Part shown: piece by piece, positions 25,101 through 33,352 of the stretch
Layout of the letters: each line of letters begins with the position of its first letter
How positions within the stretch are numbered: position 1 is the first letter of the stretch
From: Aphrocallistes beatrix
Taxonomy: Eukaryota > Porifera > Hexactinellida > Sceptrulophora > Aphrocallistidae
Assembly: GCA_963281255.1 (NCBI GenBank)
Contig: OY725488.1
Location: forward strand, 1,612,001-1,676,000
Length of the DNA stretch: 64,000 nucleotides
Direction: 5' to 3'
Notes under the pieces: model-generated
Database searches by the model: none
Seen by the model: the letters and a program-made list of their open reading frames with translations, nothing else
What the model was told of the DNA's origin: nothing
Translations under genes and position numbers: made by a program

Positions 25101-28100
25101 TAGTATGCAGAAGTACAGGTAAACTCCGAGATGCGACACCATAGAGAGTAGGTGCTTGCGCTGGATCTCGGAGGTTCCCCCTTATAACCTTAAAGTATTG
25201 ACGAAATCACTCTATTTAACGTTACTTTATAAAAAATCTGATATACTTTCCTGAGTGAATTCAGAATTCTAAAATCAGCACACACACATATTAATTGTTG
25301 TGGTGATAGATGCAGCCTCTTGTGAATGGCCTCGGCTTCAAGAAACGATTGAACATTTTCTAAAGCCACCGTTGCTTTCTTATGACTATTCAGGTTTAGT
25401 TAGGAATTATAGGTCAAATATCAAATATCAATATCACTTAAATCGAATATTGTATTGCTATGTACTACGTCGGGGAATAATGTTTTCTAGAGTATGTCAC
25501 ATCTCGGAGGAAATTTTGCATTGAAAATCTCAATCGGAGTTCACTTAAATGCCGCATTTCGTATTTCGGTGGTGCCCCAAGGGTAGACAACAGGCCCCTC
25601 TCCCTTCTCTTTTTTATTTAGAGGAATGGTCGGATTTAGCTAACAAAAATAATTTCAACTTCCTTCGATCGGCATTCTGATTATAGACACAAAAAATAGA
25701 GCGCGTAAAGACTGTCCACTGCCTGGCAACAGGTGTAACGAACACTCATTTGTTGGCGGTTTAATCGTACGTTTTGATTGCGCGTGGATTGCCTACTGAT
25801 AGTGATGGTACAAAGTATTATCAAGAATTGTATAAAGTAATTTTAAAAGATGCAAATAATTTCAACAAATTTCATCGTGCCCACGAAATGCAGAGCCCTG
25901 AACTAAGTATCGAAGTAAACTATTTCAAATTGATTTTCTTGATGGGTTCTTTTCGTTTGTGTGTGTTTACTTGCACATATACAGTGGAATTATGATTTAC
26001 TGCTATTTGGTGTATGAATGTGACATTTGATTCCTCTTCCATTTGTCGAAATCCTCTTCCATTTGTCGAAAAATCCTCTTCCATTTGTCGAACCAATTCA
26101 ATTAATACAGGAAAATGTTGTTCTTCACATTTGGTTGTATTTACCCTACGACACTAGCTTTTTGAGCAGTAAAAGAATTCAAATTTTATCAGATCATTAC
26201 TAATCAGAACTAGTGTAGCTGTCACGCCTTATACGGTCCACCTGTGCCATCAGCGGCGCCGTAGGTGGTCCCGGGTGATCCCCGGGACCACCTACGGCGC
26301 CGCTGATGGTCCGGGAACACAGCGGGTAAGTTAAAGTGGTATTCCCGTCCCAGAACTATCCAGGGTGCCGCAGGTCATTTCTCCAGATAGTTTGTGTTGC
26401 TTATATTCGACATGACTATAACCATGCAAATAACTTGTGCCAGAGTTGAATGTGTTTCGTCACGAGTATAGGTATTGCCCCACTGCACTCTGTATTGAAA
26501 GAGCTCCTCTAGACCTAGAGCCAGATATAGCTGCTAACAGGAATCAGTAAAGTTGAATGTACTTCGCTATTTTCTGCTAAGCTAGTATGGCGGCACTGGT
26601 TGCACCGCCTTGATCTACACCTACATTTAAAAATTTGCTAGCACCAAAAGTTGAATGTAGTATTACAGGTTGTTCCAGAATATCCTACAACCCACCGCGC
26701 CGTCTCCTCAGGATTATTAGCGTCGAAAGCAATAAGAACACAAGGTGATTGTTATGCAAGTAGTGTCTGATGGAAAATTACACCACAAAATATTCCTAAG
26801 TACAAATTCAATAGAAATGTCTTGGAAAATGACTGACGTCTAATGTGGAGGAGTACGAGTGCAGACAGTTGGATTACGAATCTAGATTAATTATTTGTCA
26901 CAACTATTGTGCCATATCGAAAACAATTAAAATTAACTTTCAGGCTAATAGTATGAAGATCATTGATGATCTAATCGATATTTATCATTAATTTCAATAA
27001 ATAATCTTGACTCGATTCATACTGGAAAGTATAGCAAAGTAGCAGTCGGGGGCAAGTATATATAAAAAATAGAGACGATCATGATAGTAAGTGCACAGAT
27101 TCCTGGAATGAGTTCAAAGAAAGTTCAATGCAAATTCTGTGATACAAGGGTTAGCCTGACAAGTATGAAGTATCATGTAGGAGCAGTATGCCCGGATGCC
27201 ATCCAAAAGTGTAAATGGTGCAACGAAAAGGTAAAGAGGAAATTCGTCCCTCAACACTTAGAAGAAAGTCACTTGTCAATCATTAAGGAAATCACTCAAC
27301 CAAACGAAAGGAAATGCGATAAGAAGGATACCACCCAAGATATTGCGTCCACAGTTTGTGAATATTGTTCGCAAAAAGTCTGTTTAAACGACATCGGATA
27401 TCATGTGAAGATGCTGTGTCCTGAAAAGATGACAGATTGTGGTAGATGCGGGGTAAAGCTGAGGAAGAAAATACTCGCAAAACATCTGGAAGAAAAATGT
27501 CCTGGATCAAAACAAGTTGAATAGAATCAAGTGAGGTGTAGCGAAATCCCCCCAAGACTATAAGGAGTTAGTTCTGGTGGGATTTACACACACACGAACC
27601 AATGAAATCCTACGAAATAACATGTGATGTATGGAATGTTGATTGATTGTTTGTATACCTTCAGATTAATCAGAATATAAGTTTAGCGTCGCTTCTCATT
27701 CGATATTCAATTAATAAATAAAAAAAGTTAAAAGGACGGAGTGGGGTTGGCCCTCTATAGGGCATTAAAATTGTATATACATTTGTTAATCGTACGCTAA
27801 ATCTGATCGGTGACACACTATATGCTAGTACCCTTTTGGATAGGATAGAGAAGAGTACTGTATGCCATCGAACAGGGTTCCCTCTGACTTTCTGGGGGTA
27901 GGACTTCTGATGGGGACGCAAGAGAAAAACTGGCGGCGAAGTGAATTTAGGTTGAACTATCCGGGGAGAGTAGTGAAGTAAAAAATGAGTTGGATAAAAA
28001 AATGCTGCGGGTAAGGTAGTAAGATCTCAACGGCTAGCTAGGATGGGTATTTTACTATGGATAATTCGATTTTCCAACTTAGATATTGAGTCCAAAACGC

Positions 28101-31100
28101 CAAAGGAGAGATGATGTTACGTATATTACTTACTACACATGTGTATAGAAAGTAATAGCATGTACAGAGTATGTAAGGGATTCTAAAAGTAATAAAAAAA
28201 CTTTGAAAAAATAAATATTTCTATATTATTTTAATTTCGACAATAGTCAGCAGCCATGCAGCTAGTTTGGTATTGCATATTATGATCTACCATCATAATT
28301 ATTAGAGATTGGCTGAGATATAGAAAATAACATGTAGACATCAGTTTGTAATATTGGGAAGTCAGTGTGAGCTGATAATGAACTTAACTCCATGTACTTG
28401 AACTAAACATTTATATTAAAATAATGTGAGCTATTCTCATCAGTTTGTAAACACTAACATAGTTCAGAATAAGATAGACCGCTCTTATTGCTGCGTACAT
28501 CTCAGTAAGATCAGTAGAGGACTTTAGCAAACTAGAATAACCTTAGATACGTATTATGTGTACTGCTACTATTTCCTAGCTCTCTTATTACTACGGTTCC
28601 CCCCACTATTTCTTCGGTCGTAATATCCACCTCTATCGCCATACCCGCCGCCGCCGTAGCCTCCTTGTCCGTAGTAGCTCGACTGTCCGCCCCCGTAGCC
28701 GCCGCTCCCGGCGTAAGGGTTGTAGTACGGCTGGTACCCGCCCCTGCTGTAGCCCGGACTGCTGCCGTAGTAATTCCCGTACCCCCCTCCTTGCCGGTAC
28801 CCGCCATAGTGAGAGGGGCCTGAACGGTACCCCCCTCTGCGGTCACGAAAGTCTCGGTAGTAGTCTCTGCGGCCTCCTCTTGGCCCTCGAGGGGGGTAGC
28901 GATCTCGACGGCGGTTGTCTTTCCGTGGAGCCCATTGCGGTTCCCCTTGAAGAGACTTTATGACCTTGTCCTTAGGAAGTTCTGGAAATCGCACCTCTGA
29001 GAATATCTCCCCCTCTTCCGGAATGTAGAAAGCGGTCTTCATCTGCTTCAGGACGGCTGGCCTCGGGATTCTCTCTGCCACCTGTCTCTGTCGGAAGGAG
29101 AGGAAGTTGTCGAATGGATGCACTATCACTGCAATGCGCTTAAAGCCTTCAAACTGCTGCATACGCCTGCTCTGGGTGGTCTTGAAGATGGACTGGGTGT
29201 CTATTATGAAGTGCCTGTCCTTGGTGGCCGCCAGCTTGCAGAACCCATCGAATATGTTGAACTTGTAGGGCAGGGTCTTCACGGGCGCGGAGTGGTCTCC
29301 CTCGCAGTTGGGGCTGGGAAGCTCTGGAGCGAAGAGCGACTGGATCATCTCTGCACTCACGTGGGTGTATCTAAGACTCTCGTTGTTGGCCATGTACTTC
29401 TCGGCCCATCTAGTCTTGCCGCAGCCAGGCAGACCTATCAGACACAGCAGCTCCTTCTCTTCGCCGGTCCGCTTTCCTGGCTGTATCCGTTTCTCTCCCT
29501 CAGCACTGCTCAGAGGAGAAAAGCCCTCAGGAAGTTCGTGCTGGAAAGGAGTCGCGCCGAAGTTCACTTCGAGCTGGAACTGCCTGCTGGAGATGTGAGG
29601 GAAGAGAGCGTCCTTCATTCCCATATTGATCTGGTGCGCGGTGCCCAACTCTGTGCCATTCTTGGAGAACGAGGTCTCGGGGGGATCGTTCTCGAAATTA
29701 ATTAGAGCTGTGATCACGTCGCCTTCTGAAAAGCCCTCTCCATACGAAGTGAGGTTTCTGTCACGCACGATATGTCCCGAGTTGTCGTAGGCGTACGAGT
29801 CAGGACCAGTGCCGCCGAGAAAGGGAGATCTGTCAGTCGACCAGCCGACACGGATGCCAGGCACAGGAACCTCCTCGCACTCGACTGTCGCCTCTATCGA
29901 CTTCAGAACTCTGCACTCAAACCCGAACTTCCCCTCCTTCAAACCGAAGTTGGCCCTCCCCCCGGCCCAGAGCAGCTGCAGGGGTCCGTCCTGTCTGTTC
30001 TGTGCGGTCAATCCCTCCCCCATGATCTGAAAGTTGAGACTCGAGTTTATTGGGTCTAGCACGAACAGTTGGTCATCCTCCGGAGGGACGTAGGGGTCTG
30101 GTACCAGTTCCATGGTCTGGTCTGCGTCATCCTCGTCCACCGTGTCAGCTTCGAGCGGCGGGAGCACCTCCTCTGGCTCTTCTACGTGTTTGGGCTTAGG
30201 TTCATCTTCGTCCATCTTGTCTGTGGAGTCGGGGGGGACTTCCGAGTTATCCGGGTCCTCCACATTAGCGGAAGAATCCATCTCCGTGATTTGTGGGATA
30301 GGGGTACTCTCACTAGTGTTCAACTGCTCCGAGATATCTTCCTTTTGGGGAGACTCTAGGCTGAATTCTTTAGGGGAGGGTTTCTGTTCTGAATCTTTTT
30401 GATGCTCCGTTGTGCTGTGGACTGAATCGTCAGGGACGTCAATAGGGTCTATCTCCTCCTGATTCCGATTCTCAGGATCCATGCTAACCGTCTCCCCTTG
30501 AACCTGCTCGTCTACCATCGCGTCCTGGAGCCGCTTCACCAAGTCCGCCTTTTTTCCTGTCGTGTCTATGCCTCTACGCTTGAGCTCAGCCTTTAGCTTG
30601 TCCACTTTCAAGGGACTCACAAACTCTGCTACTTTATTCTCAACCTCCTCTTTAGAGGACATTTTTCAAATAAGGCTATTTACAGAAAAATGAGACAAGG
30701 AAACTAAGTATACGTATGTAGATAAGAAAACGAGTCGAATGATAGTAAATAAATTGATAACGTCTTCGTATTTGATAATTATGGTAAAAGGTTTATTTCA
30801 ATTTGAATAAAATGTAATGAGACGCTAATGGAAAAGAACAATAGGACGATGTGTCGAATTATAGGATAAATATGGTTCACTATTAACTGCTACCCCCAGG
30901 ACATGATTGACACTCGACAATAACGCTTTAAAATGTGTTTACTTAAATCTGTGAAAAACAGGTGTGAAAACCGCAGAACTCACATTCCACATTTCCACAC
31001 ATAGTTGGGGTAAGGTAACATGACCAATGGACTCCAAGAGATAGTCTGTGCCAATTAATGGAGACGGAAGCAGCTGTCAAGGGGTCAGGCCATCGCCTAA

Positions 31101-33352
31101 CTGGCCCCTGCGATTTGCACGAGTCAATTGACAAAAGATGGTCAATATAGAACATTAACCATAATTAACTAAAATCGACTAGCGCTTGCATGAAGTATTA
31201 TCCTAAGAGTTGTAGTGCTTTCCAGCACGAGTTGACCAGAGGTACTTGTAAATGCGGACTCAATTACTTAGGGTATTCCAAAAGTTCTCGCCTTACCTCT
31301 GTAACTCAGGAAATACCGAATATAATGCATTTTCTATTCATTTATTGAATTGTTTGGAGGATTAGCTTCTGCCTGGTATATTTGTTTGCTCTGAGAATAT
31401 TGTTGTCTTGATTTCGAAACTCTTTTATTTTATATTATATATTTCCCAGTTTTGCAGGGTTGCCGTGGGAATGGGAATCTGTGGGATTCTGTGAGTATCT
31501 GTGGGATTTCTTGTGGGTTTCTGTGGGATTTCCTGTAGGTTTCTGTGGGATTTCTCACAGAAATCCTGTGGGAATGGATGGGAATTGAAATTTCATTCCC
31601 ACGGCAACCCTGCAGTTTTGGGGTCAGTCTCTACAATAGTTTTTTGGTTACTGAGATGGATTGCTTAGTTGTAAAATATGAAAATGTTGACAAAATTTGT
31701 CAATACATATTCAAGCTAACATTCGTTTCATTTTATGCCCAATAATGCCTACGATTCATATACGTAATGCATATTGCTAAATTCAGTTGACTTTTGTTAA
31801 CTCTAAAAGTCTTCACTTTTGGTACTTGAATAGCCACAAAAAAACCGTATTAATTAAACATTGAAGAAAGCAATGAAACCAAACTCAGTTACTATCTACT
31901 GGGGACAAAAAAAGTAACGACAAATAATATCATTGCATATCATATATCAATAAATTATAGTCGATTATTTCCCGGGAAACGAGAAGTCAATTATATATGC
32001 GGGATCCCGGGACAGCAACACTACCCATAATCCCCGCTTTTTTACGCGGGCTGGCACGCGTTTTATAAATCTGCTTATGCTAATACTTTGGATTAAACTT
32101 TAGAATTGATTGAGTTTGCCTAAAAGCCTGCAACCCGCGATTTACCCAAATAGTCCGTGCGTGACCCTAGTCAGGGACGGATCTATGGAGGGTGTTGGTT
32201 TGGGGTTTGTAGGATTGTAAAGTCCTTCCCCTTCCAACCAAGAAACAAATTCTGCAAAAGTATGCGCCAGTGCTGCACTACCAATCAAACAACGTGGCGC
32301 CAGCGCGGCACTACACAGTGGCATAGGCTATGCAAGCATTGCGTAGTGTTGTGGTCAGTGGCGTGGCCAGGTGAAAAAATTGGGGGGGGCCTCAAGATCA
32401 TGTGACAAACTTTGAAAAAGTGTAGTAGGTTAAATTAGTAAATTGTAAAAATTTTGGGGGCCTAGGCCCCCCCATAGCCACGCCACTGGTTGTGGTTATG
32501 CTGGTCATCAACCACTTAGAATTAATAAACGAATCCGACACTGTTTGGAGGGTTAAATATCTGGAAGGATCGAGAAGAAAATAGGGGTACATACCCATCG
32601 GTCACTGGGGTTGTCAGTCTCCCACCGGAAGCCGTACACTTTAATTAATGTTAGTCACTCCCTAGGGCAGTGTTGGTGCACGTTTGCAGATTGTTTTAGG
32701 GGGGTTGCAACCCTCCCCCCCTGGATCCGCCACTGCTAGTCCATCAATGAACCCATGGTAATATCTTATCCTATCGTAGAGTGTTGTTCTGTCTGGTTGT
32801 GTTATACAAGCTACGTAGCTCTAAACTTGATTTCCGCGAATATTGGGATTTCTTAAACTCGCTCGTGCGTACTGGAGTTGCGGTATTGGAAAAACCTATG
32901 TATTCTGACTTGCACGCTGTAAATTGCAAATAGCATGCTAGGTCTTAAATTACGTTACAACTGTACAGTAACCTGTATTATCATTTAGATGCGAATTCAA
33001 TGCCGCTACGAAAAGAAGACAGAGTAAAATCCCGACTTACAGACCGAAATTGAAGGTACAGAAGCATACATGGGTGGTTGGTAAACTCAAGTGCGGAGAC
33101 TTCTTCGGAGTAGGTGAAAAGGTAAGCAATGCACAGGTAATCGCAGAAGGAAAGGTGATATGCATTGTGGTACCAACTTTCACCATTATTCATCATGACG
33201 ATGGAAAGACGCTGGAAGATATGAGGTTTGACATTAATGAGAGATACCCGAGCAGTAGAGATGCAATTAAAAGCTATAATGTCAACAAACGCTGGGATAC
33301 ATACAAGAAACAGCTCGTTCAAGAAGTACTGCAAAGGAAAGGAGATGTTTGA
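16122..33352 (+). CDS. Cyclic nucleotide-binding domain protein (CNBD2-like), host gene
   Basis: Four exons with matching phases: 16122-16484, 19223-19555, 20081-20457 and 32989-33352 (stop TGA), giving about 480 residues. Exon 2 begins RIKFFEKYSPSVRYELSKVM and encodes a cyclic-nucleotide-binding fold: VILKQGDQAYSFYFIVSGCV, then the phosphate-binding cassette FGELALIHECKRRATI with the conserved Glu and Arg. Exon 3 begins a second domain (VIFKDFTKKEYVYFIVAGQC) completed in exon 4 (GKLKCGDFFGVGEK). The C-terminus RWDTYKKQLVQEVLQRK resembles CNBD2 proteins, known from sperm. Phase 2 at the end of exon 3 (AC) plus the first base of exon 4 (A) restores a Thr codon. The 2.7 kb first intron contains mevalonate kinase and the 12.5 kb third intron contains three other genes. 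Naming as CNBD2 is moderately secure; the fold is certain. Confidence 0.8.
16838..18073 (-). CDS. MVK: Mevalonate kinase
   Basis: An uninterrupted frame of 411 residues that belongs to the GHMP kinase superfamily and phosphorylates mevalonate in the isoprenoid pathway (cytosol or peroxisome). Visible motifs are CPAKIILHGEHAVVYGK near the N-terminus (catalytic Lys), the ATP loop PLGSGLGSSAAL at about 149-160, GESIIHGTASGIDNTLCTHG at about 216-235 with the catalytic Glu and Asp, and the third GHMP motif KLTGAGGGGCLVALI near 360. The length fits the roughly 390-400 residue family if translation starts at the second Met (18043), which is followed directly by TEDREASFVVSCPAK; the first Met at 18073 adds ten residues. 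The gene is opposite to, and inside, intron 1 of the CNBD2-like gene. It has no introns, although animal orthologues usually have many. Confidence 0.97.
   Translation of the reverse strand: MQLASQHIILMTEDREASFVVSCPAKIILHGEHAVVYGKTALATSINLRTNATLTSSSPLNLKCVTITFQMPQLSIDVSWPIDEIAAKVCDQPSNEILEILKEFAYRTDPDSNSNAFVASLVFLYLFATLCIDTCFKKDARIIVKSGAPLGSGLGSSAALSVCISTLFLLLSGKISFPSQASLNLDLLELSNALSSNLLKSTPFSGECLALINKWAFAGESIIHGTASGIDNTLCTHGGTIRFRDGEFGTINGFSSITSLSLVVIDSHIPKSTSKMVSLVKERKNRIPEVIEPIFTSIDSISECCSQEFNRIIKEKSLPDFKLLEELIFVNHQLLCAIGVSHPQLEKVITIAEENGFRAKLTGAGGGGCLVALITPQNEDRVGAFRESLSGSGFKSWVTRFGVEGISFHHL
18210..18412. repeat. Minisatellite of 25 and 28 bp units
   Basis: Two 25 bp units (catatccattatcatagtta core) are followed by five 28 bp units with an extra gag insertion (ttatcagagtagttagaa) and a partial unit. 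It lies just upstream of the mevalonate kinase start. Confidence 0.9.
18505..18985. mobile_element. hAT MITE with internal 32 bp repeats
   Basis: Starts caggggtgtagtg, ends cactacacccctg, with the 8 bp duplication gatatata at 18497-18504 and 18986-18993. Inside the left end are four 32 bp units (18520-18647) each containing the palindrome ggagcagcgctcc. 481 bp, non-coding. Confidence 0.9.
20680..22161 (-). CDS. Major facilitator transporter, SLC49A4 (DIRC2)-like
   Basis: A 493-residue uninterrupted frame with about 12 membrane segments. The acidic cytosolic N-terminus (about 60 residues) is followed by FYILILFSLVCFLQNVSVNT, then the SLC49 pattern NTWAPIADSAEAA with WLSNIASISFIPGTLIFYFI, and a GLRSSVVIATL loop after TM2. 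FFNGIAGPVVVSATTQLSAN and WFPLNQRNIATAI form the TM5-6 region conserved in FLVCR/DIRC2 proteins. A central cytosolic loop (FPSKPKSAPSASSTVERL) separates the two halves. SLC49 members carry heme, choline or, for DIRC2, lysosomal substrates such as pyridoxine; the cargo here is unknown. It is antisense inside intron 3 of the CNBD2-like gene, ending 220 bp beyond its third exon. Confidence 0.85.
   Translation of the reverse strand: MTDTSTAEKEHGPSNSEDDSIEDEPVGYKAEDAFLLHLQKLPETPCAKSSEMRRMDTVKSTVLRFYILILFSLVCFLQNVSVNTWAPIADSAEAALEWGDQGTTIAWLSNIASISFIPGTLIFYFIMNKLGLRSSVVIATLFVCICGVIRCFIFSVPNVFGTTLLVIAQFFNGIAGPVVVSATTQLSANWFPLNQRNIATAISGQSSNLGISLSFILGPLLVPDVNISSYISSSTRAELSRYILRLMYIEAGAAILVFVLVVLYFPSKPKSAPSASSTVERLQFIATVKCYFRNYPLILLSLCYAIPVGVNVGWYGFLYPNLRRLSVHVTQDYVGWLGFYMSTAGAVSAIFYSKVADCFPRRKKLILLVLFSLASVMLVFFSLLCLDIIRIGANIYILLTITSIVCGSFLSAVDPILKELIVEVGFPIAEFNSTLVASFLFDLIMILFFSLASLSFLGTAWINWLQAAVYAVSTVVVFLTPIKFRRLDKDSEH
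22308..23228. mobile_element. Third foldback-type element, with a gypsy fragment inside
   Basis: A 921 bp element with ends tattaaaaagtac and gtactttttaata. The left arm contains four units of about 21 bp (cacatgtgcctacggtacac), and the right arm contains inverted units (gtgtaccgtagacacatgtg). The interior includes a broken gypsy-class pol piece. No target duplication recognised. Confidence 0.7.
22581..22935 (+). pseudogene. Ty3/gypsy-type pol fragment, degenerate
   Basis: The frame has the linker that precedes reverse transcriptase in gypsy-class polyproteins (FQKEELTTLQTMFIDVFA, then NAQPVKQKIHH). An in-frame TAA follows at about 22864, after which the RT-start motif RFCVDFKELNKVT continues for a few codons before C-tract debris. 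The catalytic part of RT, protease and integrase are absent. A dead remnant, captured inside the foldback-type element. Confidence 0.7.
23504..23949. mobile_element. Nested hAT MITE (tagggcatt family), copy 1
   Basis: Starts tagggcattaggatc and ends gatcgactaatgcccta, with the 8 bp duplication cctatatg at 23496-23503 and 23950-23957. The interior is rich in ggatcggatcg motifs and includes tgcacgccgtccatgcc. An inverted second copy is at 57473-57885. Confidence 0.92.
24042..24518. mobile_element. Nested Tc1/mariner-like MITE
   Basis: Starts cactgcctggacgaaagtat and ends with its near complement atacttttgttcaggcagtg, flanked by TA on both sides. 477 bp, no transposase. An older relative of 474 bp lies at 58674-59147. 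Confidence 0.88.
24673..27080. other. Gene-poor part of CNBD2-like intron 3
   Basis: No gene supported. Short frames at 25300-25524 and 25774-25995 (+) have no recognisable domain. A segment near 25127-25180 has complementary ends (ctccgagatgcga, gatctcggag). Three tandem copies of cctcttccatttgtcgaa lie at 26032-26093, and a GC-rich hairpin at 26247-26309. Confidence 0.45.
26247..26309. repeat. Perfect GC-rich inverted repeat (29 bp arms)
   Basis: Arms of 29 bases (ccatcagcggcgccgtaggt continuing to cccggg) are separated by a 5-base loop tgatc and are perfectly complementary. The local composition is far richer in GC than the surroundings. No transposon ends or coding frame are visible around it. 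Confidence 0.9.
27081..27524 (+). CDS. Small protein with two tandem pairs of C2HC zinc fingers
   Basis: A 147-residue uninterrupted frame. Two related halves of about 50 residues each contain two CxxC...H...C/H modules: VQCKFCDTRVSLTSMKYHV..C with CKWCNEKVKRKFVPQHLEES, and VCEYCSQKVCLNDIGYHV..C with CGRCGVKLRKKILAKHLEEK..C. The spacing is like TRAF-type or XAF1-type zinc fingers. There is no RING, membrane segment or signal peptide, so a role as a binding adaptor is likely but unproven. Start may be the first ATG (27081) or the Met at residue 10 (MSSKK); a TATA-like tatataaaaaa lies 20 bases upstream of the first. It lies inside intron 3 of the CNBD2-like gene on the same strand. Confidence 0.7.
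   Translation: MIVSAQIPGMSSKKVQCKFCDTRVSLTSMKYHVGAVCPDAIQKCKWCNEKVKRKFVPQHLEESHLSIIKEITQPNERKCDKKDTTQDIASTVCEYCSQKVCLNDIGYHVKMLCPEKMTDCGRCGVKLRKKILAKHLEEKCPGSKQVE
27525..28568. other. Convergent gap between zinc-finger and hnRNP U-like genes
   Basis: AT-rich, presumably two 3' UTRs; no feature supported. Confidence 0.5.
28569..30662 (-). CDS. hnRNP U-like RNA/DNA-binding protein (SAP-SPRY-P-loop-RGG)
   Basis: A 697-residue uninterrupted frame with the full hnRNP U family order. SAP domain at about 16-52 (VDKLKAELKRRGIDTTGKKA); an acidic, Pro/Ser-rich linker (about 60-200); SPRY at about 225-385 (IRVGWSTDRSPFLGGTGPDS, FSKNGTELGTA, LFPHISS); a P-loop kinase-like domain with GLPGCGKT near 410 and a downstream FIIDTQSIFKTTQSRRMQ; and a C-terminal Arg/Gly/Tyr tail from about 597 (PRGGRRDYYRDFRDRRGGY, GYGGGGYGDRGGYYDRR) for RNA binding. 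The family packages nuclear RNA, binds scaffold DNA and affects splicing. It is antisense within CNBD2-like intron 3. Vertebrate relatives have many introns; this one has none. Confidence 0.93.
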   Translation of the reverse strand: MSSKEEVENKVAEFVSPLKVDKLKAELKRRGIDTTGKKADLVKRLQDAMVDEQVQGETVSMDPENRNQEEIDPIDVPDDSVHSTTEHQKDSEQKPSPKEFSLESPQKEDISEQLNTSESTPIPQITEMDSSANVEDPDNSEVPPDSTDKMDEDEPKPKHVEEPEEVLPPLEADTVDEDDADQTMELVPDPYVPPEDDQLFVLDPINSSLNFQIMGEGLTAQNRQDGPLQLLWAGGRANFGLKEGKFGFECRVLKSIEATVECEEVPVPGIRVGWSTDRSPFLGGTGPDSYAYDNSGHIVRDRNLTSYGEGFSEGDVITALINFENDPPETSFSKNGTELGTAHQINMGMKDALFPHISSRQFQLEVNFGATPFQHELPEGFSPLSSAEGEKRIQPGKRTGEEKELLCLIGLPGCGKTRWAEKYMANNESLRYTHVSAEMIQSLFAPELPSPNCEGDHSAPVKTLPYKFNIFDGFCKLAATKDRHFIIDTQSIFKTTQSRRMQQFEGFKRIAVIVHPFDNFLSFRQRQVAERIPRPAVLKQMKTAFYIPEEGEIFSEVRFPELPKDKVIKSLQGEPQWAPRKDNRRRDRYPPRGPRGGRRDYYRDFRDRRGGYRSGPSHYGGYRQGGGYGNYYGSSPGYSRGGYQPYYNPYAGSGGYGGGQSSYYGQGGYGGGGYGDRGGYYDRRNSGGNRSNKRARK
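31455..31612. mobile_element. Short hAT MITE
   Basis: 158 bp, starts cagggttgccgtgggaatg and ends with its complement, duplication cagttttg at 31447-31454 and 31613-31620. The interior is built of tctgtgggattt repeats. Confidence 0.9.
32172..32735. mobile_element. Outer transposon-like element with a nested MITE
   Basis: Starts cagggacggatct and ends ggatccgccactg, bounded on each side by ctagt (5 bp). Inverted ends are imperfect. Encloses the MITE at 32356-32488. Confidence 0.6.
32356..32488. mobile_element. Nested hAT MITE
   Basis: 133 bp, starts cagtggcgtggccagg and ends ccatagccacgccactg, with the 8 bp duplication gttgtggt at 32348-32355 and 32489-32496. Confidence 0.9.

Larger units (their letters stand above)
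30663..32988. other. Rest of CNBD2-like intron 3, MITEs
   Basis: No further gene. Contains the hAT MITE at 31455-31612 and a nested pair at 32172-32735 / 32356-32488. Confidence 0.5.

Noticed and set aside
25774..25995. 73-codon plus-strand frame in the CNBD2-like intron 3
   Set aside because: The middle part looks somewhat protein-like, but there is no ATG start in good context, no domain, and no phase match to the host exons.
26247..26309. tRNA or rho-independent terminator
   Set aside because: The hairpin has no cloverleaf, no T-tract, and the genome is eukaryotic.
29118..29705. 195-codon plus-strand frame opposite the hnRNP U-like gene
   Set aside because: Complete overlap with the SPRY and P-loop coding exon on the other strand and no domain of its own.
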